A program made the position numbers and the translations under genes. A stretch of 64,000 bases of DNA from AG25 sp035518815 (lineage in GTDB: Bacteria > Gemmatimonadota > Gemmatimonadetes > Gemmatimonadales > GWC2-71-9): positions 1-64,000 of the forward strand of contig DATIXG010000074.1 in NCBI GenBank assembly GCA_035518815.1, read 5' to 3'. A model generated the notes under the pieces. The model saw only the letters and a program-made list of their open reading frames with translations, searched no databases and was not told where the DNA came from. Positions 1 to 8,110 of the stretch are shown here, piece by piece (within the stretch, counting starts at the first letter, position 1; each line of letters opens with the position of its first letter).

Positions 1-1
1 G

Positions 2-1279
2 GCGGAGCAAATACTGACCACCCTGATGCGTCAACGCGCGTGCCAGGAAGCTCAGGGCCGCATCCACCTGCTAGTTGCCAGGGCATTCCTGGACCAATCC
101 AAAGCCGAAGCTGCAATTCCGGTCCTCGATGCCCTCTTGCAATCGGTGCCACTGTCGCCCAACGAGTTCGCTGACGCAGCTGGAATGCGAGCGTCCGCTG
201 AATACATCCTTGACCGTGGAGCAGGAAACGGGTACGCGGAGGCAGTCGACAGGGCTCTCAGCGCCGCTCGACAGACAGGGGACACTCGACTTGTGGCACG
301 TGCGCTGTTTGAATGCGCACGGGCTGGCGCGGAAGCTGGCAACGACCTTCGCGTACGAATGGCAATGGCTGATCTTCGAGAACTCGAGTGCGCTGGATCC
401 TTGGCGGAAGACCCTAGCCTGCTGCACGCTTTGGGTTTCTGCCACTGGTTTTTTTCGGAGCTCGACATGGCAGCGCGTTACCTCGTGAAGGCGGTCAGTC
501 TGCTCAAAGCGTCGTCTGATTGCGTAGCATTGAACTACGTGCTGAATGGTTATGGCCTGTCCAAGCAGTACCTATGCGAATTTGGGGCCGCAGCAACAGC
601 CTACCTGGAGGGCCTTAGCCTCGCTGAGAGAATAGGGGACGACTCCCGTGTTTCGATAATTGCCTCCAATCTGTGCTCTCTTCGCTGTATCGAGGGAGAC
701 TATGAAAGAGCGATCGAGTTCGGTCGTCATAGTGTCGAAACAGGGTCGAAGAGAACTGGCCATCCCTGCGTCCCAGCCGCATACACCAATCTTGCCGAGG
801 CGTACATGCTGAAGGGGAAGATGGGAAACGCTCTTGATTGCCTCGAGGCCGCGCAAGCGCTTGTCGAAGGGGGTCGCAGTTGGCGAGCTCGAGTCGCGTT
901 CCTCAGCGAGAGTGCCAACCTCGCCTTGCTCGCGGGCAACGTCGGCCGAGCTATCGAGGCGATTGGCGCTGCGGAGCGACTCCTCGGGACGAGCGAGCGC
1001 GCCGCTCCGGACCTCGGGCAGGTCGAAAAGTTACGGATCTTTAGGGCAGCTCACGTCAGAGGTCCGAGCACAGCCCATGCGATGGCGGTTGAGGCGACGG
1101 CCCGATTTCTGAACAAAAGCGTCCTATGCTATCTCGACGTTCTCGGAGCCCGAGCGTGGACCGAACGTCTACTTCTAGGGACCGTCGGCGAAGAAACAGA
1201 AGCAGCACTTGCAGTCTTCGAGAGATCTGACTTGGCGGGAAAACGGGCAGCTCTCGTCAGCCAGGGCTTCCTAACGTAG
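2..1279 (+). CDS. Tetratricopeptide-repeat protein, 5' end outside window
   Basis: The reading frame is open to the left edge, so only the C-terminal part is seen. The whole visible protein is alpha-helical repeat of TPR type: paired helices with small residues at the TPR positions, for example around bases 660-860 where the motifs 'YERAIEFGRHSVETG' and 'AYTNLAEAYMLKGK' occur. Such TPR tails are common in large transcriptional regulators (MalT/LuxR or BTAD type) and in signalling adaptors, but no DNA-binding or catalytic domain is visible here, so the function stays open. The gene faces the HD-GYP gene convergently. Base composition is lower in GC than from 3 kb onwards. Confidence 0.75.
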   Translation, partial: AEQILTTLMRQRACQEAQGRIHLLVARAFLDQSKAEAAIPVLDALLQSVPLSPNEFADAAGMRASAEYILDRGAGNGYAEAVDRALSAARQTGDTRLVARALFECARAGAEAGNDLRVRMAMADLRELECAGSLAEDPSLLHALGFCHWFFSELDMAARYLVKAVSLLKASSDCVALNYVLNGYGLSKQYLCEFGAAATAYLEGLSLAERIGDDSRVSIIASNLCSLRCIEGDYERAIEFGRHSVETGSKRTGHPCVPAAYTNLAEAYMLKGKMGNALDCLEAAQALVEGGRSWRARVAFLSESANLALLAGNVGRAIEAIGAAERLLGTSERAAPDLGQVEKLRIFRAAHVRGPSTAHAMAVEATARFLNKSVLCYLDVLGARAWTERLLLGTVGEETEAALAVFERSDLAGKRAALVSQGFLT

Positions 1280-1295
1280 CCTTCTGATGCAGAGA

Positions 1296-1318
1296 TACCC
1301 ACCTGCGGAAGTGGGGTA
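1296..1318. terminator. Possible convergent terminator hairpin
   Basis: TACCCAC and GTGGGGTA face each other across an 8-nt loop in the 43-nt gap between two convergent genes. The stem has one bulged base and no clear T-tract, so this is a weak call. Confidence 0.3.
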
Positions 1319-1322
1319 AGCG

Positions 1323-2678
1323 CTACACCGCCGTCCGTTCGACGCGAGGAACGCCGACTCGGACAAATGCGGGTTTGTAGTCCTGCGGCGTCATGTACCC
1401 GACCGCTACCAACCGTCGAATCGCAGTTGACTTCACAACGAGTTCGACCAGTCGTGGGTCAAATTGCCGCCCCGAGTATTTTCGGATTTCCTCAAGGACT
1501 CGATCGAACGAAAGGGCGGACCGGTATGGCCGGTCCGTCGTCATGGCATCGAGAGTATCAGCGATCATGATGACTCGAGCGCCAAACGGGATGCCCTCAC
1601 CGGCGAGACCGTCTGGATAACCCGTGCCATCATAGTTCTCGTGATGATGGCGCACCGCCCTTTCGATCGGACCCCTGAGGCTCGAAATGGTACTGATGAG
1701 CTCCGCTGATCTCACGGGATGGGTCTGCAACAAGACTCGCTCCTCCGGCGTCAATCGACCTTCCTTCCGGAGTAGTGGTGCATACTCTTCGTACACCTTG
1801 CCAAGGTCGTGTAAGAGCGCGGCGGTCGCGATCTGCTCGACCTGTCTCGCGGAGACACCAGCCTCCTTAGCGACAAGCCTGGCGTATTGTGCCACTCTTT
1901 GCGAGTGGCCCGAGGTGTAAGGATCCCGAGCCTCGATGTTCTTGACCATCAACTCCAACAGTTCGTGTGTAGCCTGTTGCAGTCGGAGGTTTTGCACGTA
2001 GATGTGTCGAACGATATACAACGGAACTCCGAGCCCCAGTACCCCAGCGAGTTCCCAATTGACATAGACGTAGGCCAGCAGAGCGGGGATAGGACTGGCA
2101 AAAAGATCATAGACGGCAGAGCCGCCGAAGATCCGTCCCCAGGCGGAGGCAAAATCGATTCCCTCGGACATCGAAACAGCAAAGCTGACAGCGATGGACG
2201 TCACCGCGGAGTAGCCTACACCGGCAGCAAGAACACCTAGGGGAGCAAGGTCAAAGGTATAGACTGAAGGCGTCCCTCCACAAAACCGATACGCAGTAGC
2301 CGCAAATCCGAGTGCCAGAATCTCCTTGGACACATTGAACACGACCTTGATCGGGGGCTTCCTCCGAACCCACAACTCGGCGATGAGAAACGTGACGCCA
2401 CCGATAACCATCGCCCAGAAGGGTCCAAACAAGAACGCGGCCGCGAGCAATGGGATGAACGCAACGGACATTGTCGACGTACCAAGCTGCACCTTTACCG
2501 AACTCGTCTCCGCAGCGAGCGCTACTAGGAAGATGATGATGAGTCCATTTGACGCCTTGCTGGACCAGTCCCAAGTCTCGCCCCAACCAGCTACAAACAG
2601 AGCTAACGTCCCCCCCATGGCGATGACGGAGACGTAAAACCTGATCAGACGATAGTTGCGCCGCGAAGCAAGTTCCAA
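1323..2678 (-). CDS. Membrane-anchored HD-GYP c-di-GMP phosphodiesterase
   Basis: Residues 1-225 form about six or seven hydrophobic membrane segments, followed by a short helical linker and an HD-GYP domain (about 240-430). Metal and catalytic motifs are intact: His258 (GHSQ), HD at 290-291 in HDLGK, HHHEN at 344-348, and the GYP signature at 353-355 in DGTGYPDGL. HD-GYP proteins hydrolyse cyclic di-GMP to pGpG/GMP, so this is likely active. The N-terminal part would be a membrane sensor of unknown ligand. The most upstream in-frame start is TTG at 2678. Together with the GGDEF fusion at 4487-6181 it gives the region both halves of c-di-GMP turnover, relevant because type IV pili are often c-di-GMP controlled. 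Confidence 0.88.
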   Translation of the reverse strand: MELASRRNYRLIRFYVSVIAMGGTLALFVAGWGETWDWSSKASNGLIIIFLVALAAETSSVKVQLGTSTMSVAFIPLLAAAFLFGPFWAMVIGGVTFLIAELWVRRKPPIKVVFNVSKEILALGFAATAYRFCGGTPSVYTFDLAPLGVLAAGVGYSAVTSIAVSFAVSMSEGIDFASAWGRIFGGSAVYDLFASPIPALLAYVYVNWELAGVLGLGVPLYIVRHIYVQNLRLQQATHELLELMVKNIEARDPYTSGHSQRVAQYARLVAKEAGVSARQVEQIATAALLHDLGKVYEEYAPLLRKEGRLTPEERVLLQTHPVRSAELISTISSLRGPIERAVRHHHENYDGTGYPDGLAGEGIPFGARVIMIADTLDAMTTDRPYRSALSFDRVLEEIRKYSGRQFDPRLVELVVKSTAIRRLVAVGYMTPQDYKPAFVRVGVPRVERTAV

Positions 2679-3023
2679 AATTCGAAACCCTATAAGAGTT
2701 GAGAGAGGGTGGCCCCAAGCTTGTCGCTACCATGTTGCCGATATGTTTGCCATCAGAACCTTTAAAACTGCTCCCACCAACAACGCGAGAAGCTTGATTG
2801 CGAACACTGAGCGTCACCCCCTTTTTAGGACCTACGAGTCGCGGCTCGATAGACCAGGAGTGGCACACCTCGCTATGGCATGCCCGACGCTCCGCTTGTT
2901 AGCTTTTCGCTCGGCTCCGCTTGGGCAACGGCAAACTGGGGCCCCTTTCCCCCTCCTTTTCCTTGACGTCGGTTGTTCCGTACGCGCCCGTCTGGCGCGT
3001 GCGAGTAATCCCTTACGTCGCGA
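2679..3023. other. Intergenic region without a recognised gene
   Basis: This 345-base stretch lies upstream of the HD-GYP gene and downstream of the receiver/HTH gene. No credible reading frame with family features is seen. It contains a C-rich tract at 2941-2963 and two near-copies of GCTCCGCTTG (about 2889-2898 and 2923-2932). No riboswitch or clear promoter could be assigned. Confidence 0.5.
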
Positions 3024-3623
3024 CTACGCCACCTTCTGACGCCGTAGCGCCTTGCGTATCGCCTCAATCAATGCTTCCGCGCCGTCGGCCTTGTTGATGA
3101 TTGTCTGCACGCCGACGGCCCGTAGCCGCTGTTGCTCCGCCTCTCGAATGCCGCCCGTGACTACCACTATCTCGGCGTCGAGCTGGCGCCCTGGCTCAAG
3201 CAGCCGCTCGATCACCTGCACCGCGTTCAAGTCGGGCAGCCGGAAGTCGAGCACGATGAGCGGTGGGTGCACCCGGCCGATCTCGAGCAGGGCGTCCACC
3301 CCGTTCGTCGCCCGGACGACCTTCACCCCCAGGTCCGACTTCTCGACGATCCGCGCCAGCGCCTCGAGGTAGGTCTTGTCGTCGTCCACCATCACGATCT
3401 CGACCAGTCCGTGCAAGTCGCGCAGATCGGGCGGCACCGGCATCTCCCGCTCGCCCAGAAACTTGATCAGCTCCGCGACCTCGACCCGGCGGCGCCCCGT
3501 GGGCGTCTTGTGCCCCTTGAGCAGCCCCTGGTCGATCCAACTCGCAACGGTCGCCGGCGATACCTCGCACAGGCGCGCCACCCGTTGGGTGCCCCAGTAT
3601 TGCTTGAATCGGCTAGAAGTCAC
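3024..3623 (-). CDS. Response regulator with N-terminal MerR/excisionase-type HTH
   Basis: This is a two-domain protein in the reverse of the usual order. The N-terminal winged HTH of the MerR/excisionase type has a recognition segment 'SPATVASWIDQGLL' followed by the wing 'PTGRRRVEVAELIKFL'. After a short linker comes a CheY-like receiver: acidic triplet DDD near residues 80-82, phospho-acceptor Asp near 126 in IVLDFRLP, and a late Lys. It would bind DNA and be tuned by phosphorylation, but no partner kinase is adjacent. I chose the GTG at 3623; a TTG at 3659 would add 12 residues. An imperfect 20-bp palindrome sits upstream (3688-3707). Confidence 0.8.
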   Translation of the reverse strand: MTSSRFKQYWGTQRVARLCEVSPATVASWIDQGLLKGHKTPTGRRRVEVAELIKFLGEREMPVPPDLRDLHGLVEIVMVDDDKTYLEALARIVEKSDLGVKVVRATNGVDALLEIGRVHPPLIVLDFRLPDLNAVQVIERLLEPGRQLDAEIVVVTGGIREAEQQRLRAVGVQTIINKADGAEALIEAIRKALRRQKVA

Positions 3624-3687
3624 AGAACACCAAATACCGCCAAAATGGGAAGTCCGCAAGATCCCCCGTCACGGCGGGCGCCGCGCG

Positions 3688-3707
3688 GTGTGGCAGGCTT
3701 GCTACAC
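3688..3707. promoter_or_regulatory. Imperfect 20-bp palindrome, candidate operator
   Basis: GTGTGGCAGGCTTGCTACAC matches its own reverse complement at 16 of 20 positions. It lies just upstream of the receiver/HTH gene. Regulators with MerR-type HTHs often bind palindromes of about this length near their own promoter, so autoregulation is possible. No promoter elements were securely placed around it. Confidence 0.3.
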
Positions 3708-3746
3708 GGCTGTGGAAGGGTGTGGAAGTGGTTCTACGGCAGCTAA

Positions 3747-4484
3747 TTACCGGCGGGCGTCAGTCCAGCGATTCGTCGCGTCCAGGACCGCCAGGACCGC
3801 GCTCCGCTCCGGGCTTTCCCGAATTTCGCACGTGCCGGTCAGGAGCTGCGCCTCCCGGCCCCCCAACCCGTGCACCGCCGCCAGCACGAACTTGCGGTCG
3901 AACGCCTCGATGAGCTGCGTCCCCTCCAGCGCGATCGAGTTGTCAGGCATCAACTCGTCCAGGCACTGCGCGGCCGCGCGCGCCGCCGTCTCCACCCGGT
4001 TCCGCACCGTGTCCGTCCCCTGCTCCTCGGCTTCGGCTTCCCGCTCCTCGAACGCGAGGCGCACCCGCACCATCACGCGCTGCGGCCGCGTCGACGGACG
4101 CACGTCAATCCCGCGGAAGGTGACGACGCGCTTCTTGGCGCGCGTGCTGATCGCTTCCTGCTGCAGCGCCTCGATGGGCCGGACGTCGGCCGTCTGCGCC
4201 ACGCTGATCTTCCGATGATCGATCTTGAGGCCGAGCTGCGCCATCAGCGCCGACTCGATGTTGCGCACGACCTGCTTCGCCTGCATGTCGCTCGCCGTGA
4301 GCACGTGGACCTCGGTGACCTCGCCCTGCGCCGTCACCACCACGCGCGCCGACAGGACGCCCGTCAGGCTGCTGATCAGATTCTCCAGCCGCTTCACGCC
4401 CCACGCGTCCGCCCCCCCGCCGCCGATCGGGATCGGCATCGGCTCGGAGTCGCCCGGTTCGTGTGCTGGCTTGGAAATCGTCAC
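3747..4484 (-). CDS. Conserved protein of unknown function, last gene of the sensor operon
   Basis: 245 residues, soluble, with no signal peptide or membrane segment. After a Gly-rich start, residues about 30-95 form an alpha/beta unit ('GVLSARVVVTAQGEVTEVHV', then 'KQVVRNIESALMAQLG' and 'IDHRKISVAQ'). A second half contains a strand-rich part and helices rich in Glu and Arg ('EEREAEAEEQGTDTV'). I know the 'evHVL...kqvvRdiES...IDHRKISVAQ' pattern only from uncharacterised proteins. The start lies 2 nt after the stop of the hydrogenase-like/GGDEF gene, so the two are co-translated and probably functionally linked. No enzyme motif is visible. Confidence 0.6.
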   Translation of the reverse strand: MTISKPAHEPGDSEPMPIPIGGGGADAWGVKRLENLISSLTGVLSARVVVTAQGEVTEVHVLTASDMQAKQVVRNIESALMAQLGLKIDHRKISVAQTADVRPIEALQQEAISTRAKKRVVTFRGIDVRPSTRPQRVMVRVRLAFEEREAEAEEQGTDTVRNRVETAARAAAQCLDELMPDNSIALEGTQLIEAFDRKFVLAAVHGLGGREAQLLTGTCEIRESPERSAVLAVLDATNRWTDARR

Positions 4485-4486
4485 GC

Positions 4487-6181
4487 CTAATCCTCCCCCG
4501 TCTCCACCCGATTGCGCCCCATTTCCTTGGCCCGGTACAGCGCGCGGTCCGCCGCGATGAGCACGTCCTCGTGCTCCGGCCCAGGCCGCGCTTCGGCGAC
4601 ACCAATGCTAACGGTGACGAGCCCGGGCGGATAGCCCAGCCGCCGGCCCAGCGCTTCGACCTGCACACGCACTTTTTCTGCCACCGCGCTCGCGCCCTGC
4701 AGGCCGGTCCGCACGAGCACGAGCACCAGCTCATCGCCGCCGTAGCGCGCCGCCAGGTCCGTGGACCGAATCAACAGCGCACACTCGTGTGCGGCATGGC
4801 GCAACACCTCGTTGCCTGCCTCGTGCCCGAACTGGTCGTTCACCTGTTTGAAATTGTCCAGGTCCACGAACAGCACGGCGAACGGGTCCCCCGTGCGGGC
4901 GCTGCGGGCCGTCTCATTCGCCAGGCGGTCGCGGAGCACGCGGAACGTGGCGAGGCCGGTGAGCGAGTCGACGGCGGCCTGGAGCTGTGCCTGCTGGGCC
5001 TGCCGGTCGAGGTAGGGCGGGCACGCCTTGAGGGACGTGCGCCCGAGCGCCGCCGCGATCGCGAACGCTCGGCACGTGCCATAACCGCATGCGCCGCAAT
5101 CCCATGGCTTGCCGTTCGGCGCGAGGCCGACCTCCGCGAGCACTTGGTCCACCGCGTCCGCCGGGGGCGCGTGCCCGTTCCGGTTGATCGGAAACACGGC
5201 GCCCACCTGTACCGACTCCGCCACACCTGCGTCGACCACGGGGGCGCGCGCCCGCAGGGGCTCGGTGGCGCCCACGATTTCGCGCCGCCAGAACAGCGAC
5301 TCGCGCGGCCCGAGCAGCGGATGGTCGAGGCACCCCTCGCACGGCAGGATGTCCACGAACCCGACGTCGATCCGGTCCACGGCCACGGCCCGGGCGAGCG
5401 CTTCGAGGTGCCCCAGGCCGCGCAGCTTGCGAAATCGCCGGCTCGCATGGCGCTCCGCCATCAGCACCTCGAGCGGCAGGCCACCGGCCGTGCTCCAGTG
5501 GCGCCGCCGCTCCTCGGGCATCCGCGAGAAGTGCTGCGGCTGATCCTCGATGCGGATCCCGCGGCGCTCGATGATCTGCTTCAGCTCGGCGAACGTGATC
5601 GCTGCGTCGACCTCGTCGCGGCCCTCGGTGAGACACACACCGGCGTAGACGACGGCGGTGCGCTTGCCGTAGAGCTCCTTCAGGTAGCGGGCCTCGGCGG
5701 CGATCGGCGTGGCGACGGGCGCGAGATAGGGAATCAGCTCGGGATACTGCGCACGCACCGTGTCTACGATCACCGGGCACGTGCTGCGAATCATCGTGCC
5801 CCACCCTTCGTCCGCCAGCACACGCATGTACTCGTGCGCCACCAGCTCGTCACCCAGCACGCCGCGATGCACGGTCCGGAATCCGGCGGCATAACAGGCG
5901 TTGACGACCTGCTCGGGAGTGGAGGGATAGAAGAAGGCGGCGGACTCGACGGAGAGAATCAGGACGGCGCGGTTGCTGCGCGCGAGCTCCTGCGCGCGCT
6001 GCACGTCGCCCACGGCCACGATCGCGTCGTGCGGGCAGGCGGGCAGGCACACCCCGCAGCGCGTGCACGCTTCATCCAGGATGCGCACGCTGTCGCCTTC
6101 CACGCCGACCGCATCCGCGGGACACACGCGGACGCAGGCGTGACAGGCCACGCATACTTCGGGTACGATCCTAAAGTCCAC
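4487..6181 (-). CDS. Ferredoxin / [FeFe]-hydrogenase-like / FeS / GGDEF fusion, putative redox-sensing diguanylate cyclase
   Basis: 564 residues with four parts. (1) A 2x[4Fe-4S] ferredoxin domain: Cys10, 13, 16, 20 and Cys39, 42, 45, 49. (2) A domain resembling the large-subunit C-terminal domain of [FeFe]-hydrogenase (about 70-330), with degenerate H-cluster loops: STCP at 133-136 in place of TSCCP, a lone Cys in 'YAGVCLTEG', and PCEGC in place of the usual C-x3-C loop. (3) A C-x2-C-x4-C-x16-C FeS motif ('WDCGACGYGTC' onward). (4) A GGDEF domain with 'DLDNFKQVNDQFGHEAGN' and active-site loop YGGDEL. HsfB/HydS-type sensory hydrogenases share parts 1-3, but with other outputs. I infer a redox or H2-related sensor controlling c-di-GMP. 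Catalytic hydrogenase activity looks unlikely. It is downstream of, and co-oriented with, a sigma-54 activator. Confidence 0.82.
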   Translation of the reverse strand: MDFRIVPEVCVACHACVRVCPADAVGVEGDSVRILDEACTRCGVCLPACPHDAIVAVGDVQRAQELARSNRAVLILSVESAAFFYPSTPEQVVNACYAAGFRTVHRGVLGDELVAHEYMRVLADEGWGTMIRSTCPVIVDTVRAQYPELIPYLAPVATPIAAEARYLKELYGKRTAVVYAGVCLTEGRDEVDAAITFAELKQIIERRGIRIEDQPQHFSRMPEERRRHWSTAGGLPLEVLMAERHASRRFRKLRGLGHLEALARAVAVDRIDVGFVDILPCEGCLDHPLLGPRESLFWRREIVGATEPLRARAPVVDAGVAESVQVGAVFPINRNGHAPPADAVDQVLAEVGLAPNGKPWDCGACGYGTCRAFAIAAALGRTSLKACPPYLDRQAQQAQLQAAVDSLTGLATFRVLRDRLANETARSARTGDPFAVLFVDLDNFKQVNDQFGHEAGNEVLRHAAHECALLIRSTDLAARYGGDELVLVLVRTGLQGASAVAEKVRVQVEALGRRLGYPPGLVTVSIGVAEARPGPEHEDVLIAADRALYRAKEMGRNRVETGED

Positions 6182-6194
6182 GGGTCATCCCAGG

Positions 6195-7688
6195 CTACGC
6201 GAGCGCGTACTCCTTCAGCTTCCGGTAGAGGGTGCGTTCGCCGATGCCCAGTAGCTCGGCGGCCTTGCGCCGGTTGCCCTTGGTCTCGCGCAGCGCGGCC
6301 TGGATCGCCGCCCGCTCGACATCCGCCATCGTCATCCCCGCGCGGTACAGGACCGGCTCGGGGACCGGCTCTGCTTCGATCGCCGTGACCGGGGTGGAGC
6401 GACCGACCTCGATCACTTCGACATGTGGCGGGCGCTCGTCCAGCCGCCGCCGCAGCTCCTCCACCTGCAATTTTAATTCCACCAAACTGCGGAAGATAAA
6501 CTGCAGTTCCTGGCCCTGAACCTCCCGAGTGTGGCCGGCGAGCCGCACCGGAAGGCTTCGGCCGCCGTCGCGGACATCGCGCGGAATGTCGGCCGCGCGA
6601 ATCTCTCCTTCGGGCGCGAGCACCACCATCGACTCGATGAGATTGCGCAGCTGGCGCACGTTGCCCGGCCACGGCGCGTCGACCAGGATCTGCAGTGCCT
6701 CGGCATCGATGCCGTGAAACTTCCGCCCGTGTTCCGCTGCGAACTCCGCGATGAAGCGGCGCACGAGCAACGGGATGTCCTCGCGCCGCTCGCGCAACGG
6801 CGGCAGATAGATGTGCAGCACGTTGAGCCGGTAGAACAGGTCGTCGCGGAATTCGCCGAGCGCCACCGCTTCCTTGATCGGCTGGTTGGTCGCCGCGATG
6901 ACGCGCACATCCACCTTGATCGGCTGCGTCCCGCCCACACGGAAGAACGTGCGATCCTCGAGCACGCGCAGCAGCTTGACCTGCGTCGCGAGGGGCGTCT
7001 CCGCCACCTCGTCGAGGAAGATCGTCCCCGTGTCGGCCAGCTCGAAGCGGCCGAGGCGGCGTTCCGCGGCGCCCGTGAAGGCGCCCTTCTCGTGACCGAA
7101 CAGCTCGCTCTCGAGCAGCGTCTCGGGCAGCGCCGCGCAGTTGACGGCGATGAACGGCATGCCGCGCCGCGGAGACAGATCGTGAATCGCGCGCGCGACA
7201 AGCTCCTTGCCCGTGCCCGACTCGCCTTCGATCAGCACCGTGGAGGTAACCGGCGCCATCTGCTCGATCTTCACGAGCACTTCCTGGATCGACGGCGATT
7301 CGCCCATGATGCCGGTGCGGCGTTGCAGCGCGCGGCGGTCGAGCAGGCGGCGCACGGTCGCGACTACTTCGGACGGGTCGGCCGGCTTCTCGAGCCAGGC
7401 GGCGAGCCCGCTGCGGCGCGCGAGGCCCGCCGCGTCCGGCTCGGTCGCCTCGACCAGGCCCAGCACGGGGATGGCGCGGTCGCGGGCGACCACGAGCACC
7501 TGCCGCGCGCGATCGTCGTGCAAGCCGCCCGTGATTATCACGCACGCGGGCTCCCGCCGCTCGAACCCGCCGCGCACGTCGTCGAGCGACGTGATCATGC
7601 TCGTCTCGAACCCCGCGGACTCGAGCTGCGCGTTGATCCGCACCGCATGCTCGAGGTCGTCGCCCGTGACGAGAATGCGCTCGGCCAT
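6195..7688 (-). CDS. Sigma-54-dependent activator with degenerate receiver
   Basis: An NtrC-type architecture. The N-terminal receiver-like domain (1-115) keeps the acidic pair GDD but has Thr in 'VIITGG' where the phosphorylatable Asp should be. The AAA+ domain has Walker A GESGTGKE near 156, the sigma-54 contact loop GAFTGA near 202-207, and 'WPGNVRQL'. The C-terminal Fis-type HTH ends in 'GIGERTLYRKLKEY'. It should drive sigma-54 promoters without conventional phosphorylation, perhaps controlled by protein partners or by the neighbouring FeS/GGDEF protein. The ATG at 7688 overlaps the stop of the MoaB/MogA gene (TGATG). The next gene starts 13 nt downstream. Confidence 0.9.
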   Translation of the reverse strand: MAERILVTGDDLEHAVRINAQLESAGFETSMITSLDDVRGGFERREPACVIITGGLHDDRARQVLVVARDRAIPVLGLVEATEPDAAGLARRSGLAAWLEKPADPSEVVATVRRLLDRRALQRRTGIMGESPSIQEVLVKIEQMAPVTSTVLIEGESGTGKELVARAIHDLSPRRGMPFIAVNCAALPETLLESELFGHEKGAFTGAAERRLGRFELADTGTIFLDEVAETPLATQVKLLRVLEDRTFFRVGGTQPIKVDVRVIAATNQPIKEAVALGEFRDDLFYRLNVLHIYLPPLRERREDIPLLVRRFIAEFAAEHGRKFHGIDAEALQILVDAPWPGNVRQLRNLIESMVVLAPEGEIRAADIPRDVRDGGRSLPVRLAGHTREVQGQELQFIFRSLVELKLQVEELRRRLDERPPHVEVIEVGRSTPVTAIEAEPVPEPVLYRAGMTMADVERAAIQAALRETKGNRRKAAELLGIGERTLYRKLKEYALA

Positions 7689-8100
7689 CAATGAGTCTCG
7701 GTGGAGCCGGTCAGCAGCTCGACGGCGTGGGACAGCAGCCCATCGAGCACGGCGAGGCCGTCGCGCACGCCGCGCGCCCAGCCCGGCAGATTGATGATCA
7801 AGGTCCTCCCGCGGATGCCCGGCACCGGCCGCTCAAGCGCCGCCCGCGTCGCCTCGGGCGTCACGTCGCGGGCGGACAGGCCCGTGCCCCCGGTCGTCAG
7901 AATCACATCCACCTCACCGGAGTCGGCCCAGCGCGCCAGCTTGCCGACGATCCGGTCGTTCTCGTCCGGCACGACGCTCCGTACCACCACTTCGTGCCCG
8001 CGCGCGCCCCCCACTCGGCGATGGCATCTCCCCAAGCGTCTCCCCCCTGCCCCAGCGCACCCAGGTCAGACACCGTAAGCACCCCGATCCGCATCGCCAC
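7688..8100 (-). pseudogene. MoaB/MogA-family molybdopterin gene with a frameshift
   Basis: The N-terminal part (8100 down to about 8012) reads 'MRIGVLTVSDLGALGQGG' and the rest (about 8000 down to 7688) reads 'HEVVVRSVVPDEND', then 'ILTTGGTGLSARDVTPEA' and 'GRTLIINLPG'. Together these are a near-complete MoaB/MogA-like domain (molybdopterin adenylyltransferase family). The two halves are in different frames: the join falls in the G/C run at 7997-8012, and restoring one base (or removing two) would give a continuous protein of about 137 residues. It is either a true inactivating indel or a homopolymer sequencing/assembly error. The stop overlaps the next gene's ATG, so the operon arrangement looks intact. 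Confidence 0.75.
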
Positions 8101-8110
8101 TCCGCACCCC

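Noticed and set aside
2880..2945. Sequence resembling half of an integron attC site (minus strand AGCTAACAAGCG and flanking inverted repeats)
   Set aside because: No complementary second half with a GTTRRRY core lies within attC distance, and the core itself deviates from RYYYAAC. No integrase or gene-cassette array is nearby.
2679..3023. Possible c-di-GMP riboswitch upstream of the HD-GYP gene
   Set aside because: I looked for GEMM-type conserved loops and helices on the minus strand and found none.
4463..6388. Long plus-strand open frame opposite the hydrogenase-like/GGDEF gene
   Set aside because: Antisense shadow; the minus-strand frame has intact ferredoxin, FeS and GGDEF motifs.
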